From positions 1 through 10,409 of the forward strand of contig NZ_JAIVFR010000137.1 in the NCBI RefSeq assembly GCF_020829685.1: 10,409 nucleotides of DNA, in the 5' to 3' direction. The first letter of the stretch is position 1. Every line of letters starts with the position of its first letter. This document shows positions 6,713 to 10,409 of this stretch, piece after piece. Both the position numbers and the translations under genes were made by a program. Below the pieces are notes generated by a model. That model had not been told where the DNA came from. It saw only the letters and a list, made by a program, of their open reading frames with translations, and searched no databases. Origin of the DNA: Nostoc sp. CHAB 5715. GTDB lineage: Bacteria; Cyanobacteriota; Cyanobacteriia; Cyanobacteriales; Nostocaceae.

Positions 6713-6831
6713 TAGGACTTACGCAGTGAAAACCTGAAACCTCGATCCCCCCTAACCCCCCTTAAAAAGGGGGGGATCTGAAAAGCCCCCAATTTATCGG
6801 GGGTTGGGGGATCTCTTCTGCGTAAGTCCTA
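6713..6831. mobile_element. Miniature inverted-repeat element, TAGGACTTACGCA family, copy 3 (119 bp)
   Basis: The ends TAGGACTTACGCAG (6713-6726) and CTGCGTAAGTCCTA (6818-6831) are perfect 14-bp inverted repeats. A perfect 5-bp direct repeat ATCCA flanks them (6708-6712 and 6832-6836). The core is a C-run/G-run hairpin: GATCCCCCCTAACCCCCC (6744-6761) against GGGGGTTGGGGGATC (6799-6813), a frequent Nostoc repeat motif. The element has separated an HNH gene fossil on the minus strand from its downstream part. No coding capacity. Confidence 0.88.
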
Positions 6832-6955
6832 ATCCATTGCAAGGCTGACAAGCTAATGCCAGATTATCCAGTTCTTCTGAACCATTAACAGAGCGTGGGA
6901 GGATATGATCAATAGAAAATTGAAATTGTGAACAAAACTTCACCTCAATAGCGCC
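6832..6955 (-). pseudogene. HNH endonuclease fragment, cut by miniature element
   Basis: Reading the minus strand from 6955 gives a 41-residue stretch that includes QFSIDHILPRS and then NGSEELDNLALACQPCN. This is the classic HNH core: the DH pair of the ββα-metal fold, the I-I-P-R-S turn, the asparagine of NLALAC, and the C-x-x-C-N zinc/HNH end. The frame is preceded by a TAA at 6958-6956. The usual N-terminal CEYC region is missing or frame-shifted. The fragment runs into the element's end at 6831. On the far side of the element the frame soon stops (GC, TGA), so the gene was probably already decayed. It cannot be functional as it stands. Family identity is clear from the motif alone. Confidence 0.82.
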
Positions 6956-7055
6956 TTATCTCACGTTGGAGAATTTTTTCTCAAATTGTGAGTTAGTTTG
7001 GCGAATCAGAATAAGATGCTTGTTAGTAGAAGAAGTTAAATATTTTATGTCTCGC

Positions 7056-7151
7056 GCATTCGCCTTTAGGCGTTCCCGCAGGGTAGGCGTAAAGAAGAGT
7101 AGCAAAGGAACAATTTTTGAAAGCGTATCTTGAGCGTAGCTCCCGCGATTT
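7056..7151. repeat. GCGTTCCCGCAGGGTAGGCG-type dispersed repeat
   Basis: The stretch CGCCTTTAGGCG, CCCGCAGGG and GGCGT (7061-7090), with a later GAGCGTAGCTCCCGCG (7133-7148), is GC-rich against an AT-rich background. It consists of words common in Nostoc intergenic repeats. CGCCTTTAGGCG is a short palindrome. The remainder between the HNH fragment and the protease gene shows no gene I would support. An open minus-strand frame spanning 6956-7231 has no family features and runs through this repeat. Confidence 0.4.
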
Positions 7152-7193
7152 TTTGTTACTAAGGTTATTTCACTTATTAAGGATGATTGAAAA

Positions 7194-8351
7194 ATGAATA
7201 GAAAATTTTTAACAATAGGAACTTCAGCCATTTTAACAACTGTTATTGGGGGGATTTGTGTTAGTAGTTTATTTGATTGCCAACTACCTGCTATTGCTAA
7301 AAACCCTCAAAAATTTGAGCCTAATTTACTAGGTGAGAATACTAAAGAAATAAAATCAAGTATTCTTATTGCAGAAAATTCGGAAGAGCAAAACCGGATT
7401 CAGCTATATGAAAAAGCTAGTCAATCTGTAGTTGCGATCGCCACTGGTTTCGGACATGGTAGTGGTTTTATTGTGAGTCCAGATGGTCTAGTTTTAACTA
7501 ATGCTCACGTTGTCGAAGATAGTTCTAAAGCTGTTGCAGTAGTACTGGCTGATGGCAAACAAGTCTTAGCTGATGTGGTTGGTTTTGCATCTGGAGGTTT
7601 AGATTTAGCCGCACTCAAGATTCGCAATCAAAAAAATCTGCCTTATCTGCGTTTAGCTACTCCTGGTTCAGCACGAGTAGGTTAATCTGTCTATGCTATT
7701 GGTACTCCCCTGAGTCTGGAATTGCAAAATACTTTGACCTATGGTATTATCAGTCGCATTGATACAAAATTGGGCTTAATCCAACATGATGCAGCGGTGA
7801 ATCCCGGCAATTCTGGAGGGCCACTGCTCAACTCTAATGGGCAAGTAATTGGTGTCAATAGTGCCATTTTTAATGATACCAAAATTAAAAGATTTATTGG
7901 CATTAGTTTTGCAATCCCTACAGAATTAATTCAGCCTTTTTTAGTAGCTGTAGAACAAGGTAATGCTCAGTTAGCAAGTGGGCGTCAACAACCCAGTAAT
8001 AGTCAAGATACGGATTTCCCGTTGAATGGTCAAGTTTTACAAGCGAGCCTGAAAAATGGCGATCGCACTTTACCAAATAATAGCTATTTTCACACTTATG
8101 TGTTTGAAGGTAAAGCAGGTCAACAGATAACTATTGAGATGGATAGTCAGCAAATAGACTCTCACTTATACTTACTGCTTCCTGCTAAAGAACGACTAAT
8201 AGCACAGAATGACGACATTTCCCCAAAGGATTTTAATGCTCGATTGACTGTTACCTTACCAGAAAATGGTATCTACTATCTGTTGGCTAACACTTTTGAA
8301 GCAGGAGAATCTGGTAGTTACAGTTTACGCGCAGCGATATCTCAGCAGTAA
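7194..8351 (+). pseudogene. S1C trypsin-like serine protease with PPC domain, interrupted by one in-frame stop
   Basis: Read through, this is a 385-position protein. It has a hydrophobic N-terminus (5-25) with a possible signal cleavage after AIA (35), then a trypsin-like domain with an intact triad: H105 in LTNAHVV, D137 in GGLDLAAL and S207 in [11 protein letters not shown]-terminal PPC domain follows (about 285-382, [20 protein letters not shown]). A TAA at 7683-7685 replaces the Gln expected in the family motif [11 protein letters not shown], a single C-to-T change from CAA. Both halves share one frame and there is no other lesion, so loss is recent, or the stop is read through, or it is a sequencing error. 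The first 163 residues lack the Ser, so they cannot be active alone. AAGGA at 7179-7183 supports the ATG. The PDZ domain of DegP/HhoA relatives is absent. Confidence 0.9.
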
Positions 8352-8390
8352 TTTATTTTTACTTGGTGAACTATTGGGTATAAATAAACA

Positions 8391-8440
8391 TACTCAGATC
8401 CCCGACTTCTCAAAGAAGTCGGGGATCTATCTCCTGAGTA
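8391..8440. terminator. Strong hairpin after the protease gene
   Basis: AGATCCCCGACTTCT (8396-8410) pairs perfectly over 15 bp with 8414-8428 around a CAA loop. An outer TACTCAG/CTGAGTA pair (8391-8397, 8434-8440) extends the stem past a bulge. It lies 40 bp after the stop. T-runs are weak on both sides. GATCCCCGACTTCT hairpins are common dispersed repeats in cyanobacteria, so terminator use is an inference from position between convergent genes. Confidence 0.6.
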
Positions 8441-8446
8441 TTTTAT

Positions 8447-8616
8447 GCAGGGCTATTTCGTTCTAGACATAAACCGCCCAGAACTGAAGTTCCGGGCTAA
8501 TAGTCCAAGTCCACTAAAGTGGACTAAGAAAGACTTTTAGTCCACTTTAGTGGACTTTTGCTATTAGCCTCAGAATTCATTCTGAGGCGGGCTAGATGAG
8601 AATGAAATAGCCCTGC
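8447..8616. mobile_element. Palindromic miniature element with 18-bp GCAGGGCTATTTC ends (170 bp)
   Basis: GCAGGGCTATTTCGTTCT (8447-8464) and its inverted partner (8599-8616) match at 17 of 18. The core has GAACT/AGTTC (8481-8492), AGTCCACT/AGTGGACT twice (8508-8525 and 8539-8556) and GCCTCAGAAT/ATTCTGAGGC (8567-8588). An outer stem GCTAATAG/CTATTAGC (8496-8503, 8561-8568) encloses the two AGTCCACT hairpins. The core begins CCGCCCAGAA and ends GAGGCGG, the same plan as in the element at 3770-3974, but the terminal repeats are unrelated. TTTTA occurs on both sides (8441-8445 and 8617-8621), one base off the left end, so a target duplication is possible but not clean. No coding capacity. Confidence 0.78.
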
Positions 8617-8823
8617 TTTTAGCTTCATACCAATTTAAAAAATGATTGCAATTTCAAACATCCTCTTAGCTCATACTTTCCGCCAAATCTAAAATCCAAA
8701 ATGGGATCAATTGCAAGAGTGCAATTGTAATTTACAGAAAAAGTATAAGTGAACCTATTTCCCAATTTAAATGGCAAAATGAGAGTACGTAGACACAGAC
8801 TTCTACATACTTATTTGAATGAA
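8617..8823. other. Intergenic stretch between convergent genes
   Basis: No gene is seen. A perfect 8-bp stem CAATTGCA/TGCAATTG (8708-8715, 8720-8727) with a 4-nt loop is the only notable structure. It could help end transcription of the glycosyltransferase gene, whose stop is about 100 bp to the right. The rest is AT-rich and featureless to my reading. Confidence 0.5.
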
Positions 8824-9918
8824 TTATTTATTTTTCGCAAAATGCTGATGAAGATTAGTATAAAATCCCTCCGCAGAAAGCCTATCCTTCCACAGTTTTC
8901 GGCACTCCTGCTGCAAATCTAAAAATTCTTGGTCTGAAATATTGCTATGGAATTCAGCTACTTTCTCTGCAATCTGTGGTATTTCCTTCTCATCTATCCA
9001 TACGCAATATTTTTTCCAGTCAATTATAGAATCGTCAGGTAAAACACAGTCTGTATCAATAAAAATTGGAATACGACCACAACTGAGGATTTCATATAGT
9101 CGAATGGAATAGTTTGCAGAACCACGACAGCACAAAATGTAGTCGCTCTCGACCAGATTTTTCACATATTCATCACGAGCCTTCTGTCTTGGCTCTATAT
9201 CTTGTGTACTTAAAAATACTAATTGGTCTCTGATGATCAAGTTTGTATTTACTAAAGAGGGGTTTTCTGCAAGTACTTTCAGAGCCTGACTACGCAAAAT
9301 TTGTCCTTTGTAAGGCGAAACTCCAAGCTCTAATGATTTGGTTAACATCACCCCGTGAAATAAAACCGTTTTCAGTTTCTTTTCCCATGAATCCGTTACT
9401 GCTAGTCCACAAAATCCAACAACAGGTTTCTCAGATTTATGCCTGAGAGACATTTGGCCTCCTAAATATTCTTCAACAAAATCTTCATTAAAAGAAGGCA
9501 TAATCATATCCTTTTGCCTCTTTTTCGACCGATATACTGCCATCCGCATTACTGTTGCATTTTTGACAGGAATTTCTTCGGCGCAACAATCACCTGCGAA
9601 AAAAATAATTAATTCTTTGCCGCTATTAGCTACTTTTTCTGCAAATTCAATAGATAGACTTTCTGCTTCTTTATTAATTTTACTTCTCCAACTCTCGCCT
9701 CTGATCATTCTCCAGTTTATAGGCATGACAACTAAATCAGCTTCCTTTAAGGAAGTCATTTTAAAAAGGGAATTACTTATATCTATATACTTGCCATACA
9801 ATCTAGACCAAGGGTATTTTTCACTAGGGATAAATTCTGTCCAAAAGGGATAAAGCATTGGAACTGGCTCCATTCCTTTAGGAAGATAGTTTCTCTCAGA
9901 ATAGATATTTAATTGCAT
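8824..9918 (-). CDS. Exostosin-family glycosyltransferase, 364 aa
   Basis: The protein resembles exostosin (GT47-type) transferases, which add sugars from nucleotide-sugar donors to glycans. In bacteria these are usually linked to surface polysaccharides. From the chosen start, ADLVVMPINW lies at 60-69. The donor-site region CCRGSANYSIRLYEILSC (263-280) followed by GRIPIFIDTD (281-290) matches the family pattern of CxRGxxxxSxRxxExLxxGxIPVxxxD. A helical C-terminus follows, normal for the family. There is no signal peptide or membrane segment, so it is probably cytosolic. I prefer the ATG at 9918 to the upstream ATG at 9948, because GGAG (9928-9925) stands 6 nt before it and the upstream ATG has no ribosome binding site. 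Sugar and acceptor cannot be predicted. No other glycan gene is in view. Confidence 0.86.
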   Translation of the reverse strand: MQLNIYSERNYLPKGMEPVPMLYPFWTEFIPSEKYPWSRLYGKYIDISNSLFKMTSLKEADLVVMPINWRMIRGESWRSKINKEAESLSIEFAEKVANSGKELIIFFAGDCCAEEIPVKNATVMRMAVYRSKKRQKDMIMPSFNEDFVEEYLGGQMSLRHKSEKPVVGFCGLAVTDSWEKKLKTVLFHGVMLTKSLELGVSPYKGQILRSQALKVLAENPSLVNTNLIIRDQLVFLSTQDIEPRQKARDEYVKNLVESDYILCCRGSANYSIRLYEILSCGRIPIFIDTDCVLPDDSIIDWKKYCVWIDEKEIPQIAEKVAEFHSNISDQEFLDLQQECRKLWKDRLSAEGFYTNLHQHFAKNK

Positions 9919-10022
9919 ATAGGACTCCGATTTGATTTCTGAAAACATACTGAGACTGAAAAGCCCGTTTTCTCAGGGTTTTATCTGAAATCTTGTTCAA
10001 AAATCAGATATGAGTCCTATAT
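9917..10022 (-). promoter_or_regulatory. Leader of glycosyltransferase gene with inverted repeat over the ribosome binding site
   Basis: GGAG at 9925-9928 (minus strand) sets the start codon. AGTCCTATAT, which spans part of GGAG and the first bases of the ATG (9926-9917), is complementary to ATATAGGACT on the same transcript (10022-10013). A stem here would hide the initiation site. Between them, AAAACCC and GGGCTTTT form a weak hairpin ending in a U-run (9984-9961). The arrangement resembles a translational or attenuation switch, but a promoter upstream of 10022 is not identified. Confidence 0.35.
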
Positions 10023-10061
10023 AACCTGAGTTTTGACTAGTTGAATAAATAATTGACATAC

Positions 10062-10102
10062 TTCACCAAAAATTTAATTAATTTAAAACAATCTTTGGTG
10101 AA
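10062..10102. repeat. Inverted repeat TTCACCAAA/TTTGGTGAA
   Basis: TTCACCAAA (10062-10070) and TTTGGTGAA (10094-10102) are perfect 9-bp inverted arms. They enclose an AT-rich centre that itself contains the palindrome AAATTTAATTAATTT. It could be an operator or an element end, and nothing decides between these. Confidence 0.5.
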
Positions 10103-10214
10103 ATTGATTTTTATACTAATCCTTTGTAAAAATATACGCAATTCATGGAGTTTAAAGCTAATTTAGACTCAATGAATTAACGTTCTTTTATGTCTCTGGT
10201 GAGATAAAAATGCT

Positions 10215-10254
10215 CTTATCGCGCATTTCTTACTTGTGAGAAATGCGCGATAAG
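10215..10254. terminator. 16-bp perfect hairpin CTTATCGCGCATTTCT
   Basis: CTTATCGCGCATTTCT (10215-10230) pairs perfectly with 10239-10254 around an 8-nt loop. On the minus strand the stem is followed, after AGCA, by TTTTT (10206-10210), which fits an intrinsic terminator for a gene coming from the right. On the plus strand it would sit 27 bp before the antitoxin-like start, where it could be an operator. Confidence 0.5.
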
Positions 10255-10280
10255 CATCACAATACTGATCTACCACCGTG

Positions 10281-10409
10281 ATGATGGAAGTAGCCGTTCC
10301 AGAAACCGGAAATACAGGAAGCAACACCAATTCTTAGAGGTTCTAAAGCAGAAGACTTGCTAAAATTTGCCGGAACCTGGCAAGGGGATGATTTTGAGGA
10401 GTGCTTGCA
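10281..10409 (+). pseudogene. Antitoxin-like gene start with apparent frameshift, cut by window end
   Basis: The ATG at 10281 (or 10284) opens MMEVAVPE, then the frame ends at TAG 10335-10337 after 18 codons. The next frame continues the expected sequence, PEIQEATPILRGSKAEDLLK followed by FAGTWQGDDFEECL, to the window edge. This second frame has a TAG at 10291-10293 and no usual start codon before the RGSKAEDLL motif. The two parts join if one A is dropped from GAAACC at 10303-10305. From memory, short cyanobacterial proteins with GSKAEDLLKFAGTW and DDFEEC are antitoxin-like and often precede a PIN-domain toxin gene, but I cannot check this. A sequencing error or programmed shift is possible. 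No clear ribosome binding site is seen. Confidence 0.55.

Noticed and set aside
6956..7231. Minus-strand ORF of 91 aa between the HNH fragment and the protease
   Set aside because: It overlaps the protease start, crosses a dispersed repeat and shows no recognisable motif. It could at most hide a decayed HNH N-terminus.
7722..8351. Independent downstream CDS starting at an in-frame TTG
   Set aside because: It lacks the His and Asp of the catalytic triad and a signal peptide, and it continues the upstream frame exactly. It is the second half of the interrupted protease.
9949..9984. Intrinsic terminator of a gene upstream on the plus strand
   Set aside because: The CCC/GGG stem is only three GC pairs with a bulge, and no plus-strand gene ends here. 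It is kept only as part of the glycosyltransferase leader.
10053..10081. Sigma-70 promoter with TTGACA at 10053
   Set aside because: No acceptable -10 box lies at 16-18 bp. TTTAAT at 10073 is only 14 bp away, and no gene starts close by on the plus strand.

Overview
The window looks like chromosomal DNA of a filamentous, Nostoc/Anabaena-type cyanobacterium. This rests on seven copies of the HIP1 octamer GCGATCGC (125, 1428, 1574, 1833, 4748, 7434, 8059), heptamer tandem repeats of the TAATGAC type, dense small dispersed repeats, a Uma2-family protein, a PPC-domain serine protease, and an SLH-domain protein with a Pro-Thr linker. There is no ribosomal or single-copy marker gene, so genus level is an inference.

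Layout. 1-647: a weak small ORF, a 189-bp miniature transposable element, and the upstream region of the next gene with an NtcA-like palindrome. 648-3029 (+): a complete phosphoketolase, the only clear central-metabolism gene. 3030-4255: about 1.2 kb without a convincing gene, holding eleven-, 34-, 21- and 7-bp tandem repeats, two miniature elements and several hairpins. 4256-5836 (+): a right-handed beta-helix (DUF1565/NosD-like) protein with a Pro-Thr linker and three SLH domains. 5946-6665 (-): a Uma2-family protein, convergent with the SLH gene. 6713-6955: a miniature element inserted into a fossil HNH endonuclease. 7194-8351 (+): a secreted trypsin-like protease with a PPC domain, broken by one in-frame TAA. 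8391-8616: a strong hairpin and a palindromic miniature element. 8824-9918 (-): an exostosin-type glycosyltransferase. 10281-10409 (+): the frameshifted start of an antitoxin-like gene, cut by the window end.

The genes are not an operon. Each stands alone, strands alternate, and no shared pathway links them. The main theme is repeat-driven remodelling. Three elements share TAGGACTTACGCA-type ends, and each has a perfect 5-bp target duplication (ATAAC, AATAG, ATCCA). A different element has 17-bp ends and a perfect 9-bp duplication (GGCGAGGAG). Its four-hairpin core is homologous to that of a second element at 8447-8616 whose ends are unrelated. Three protein genes (HNH, protease, antitoxin-like) show decay.

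I see no defence island or multi-gene novel system. The least explained structure is the palindromic core shared by two otherwise different mobile elements.
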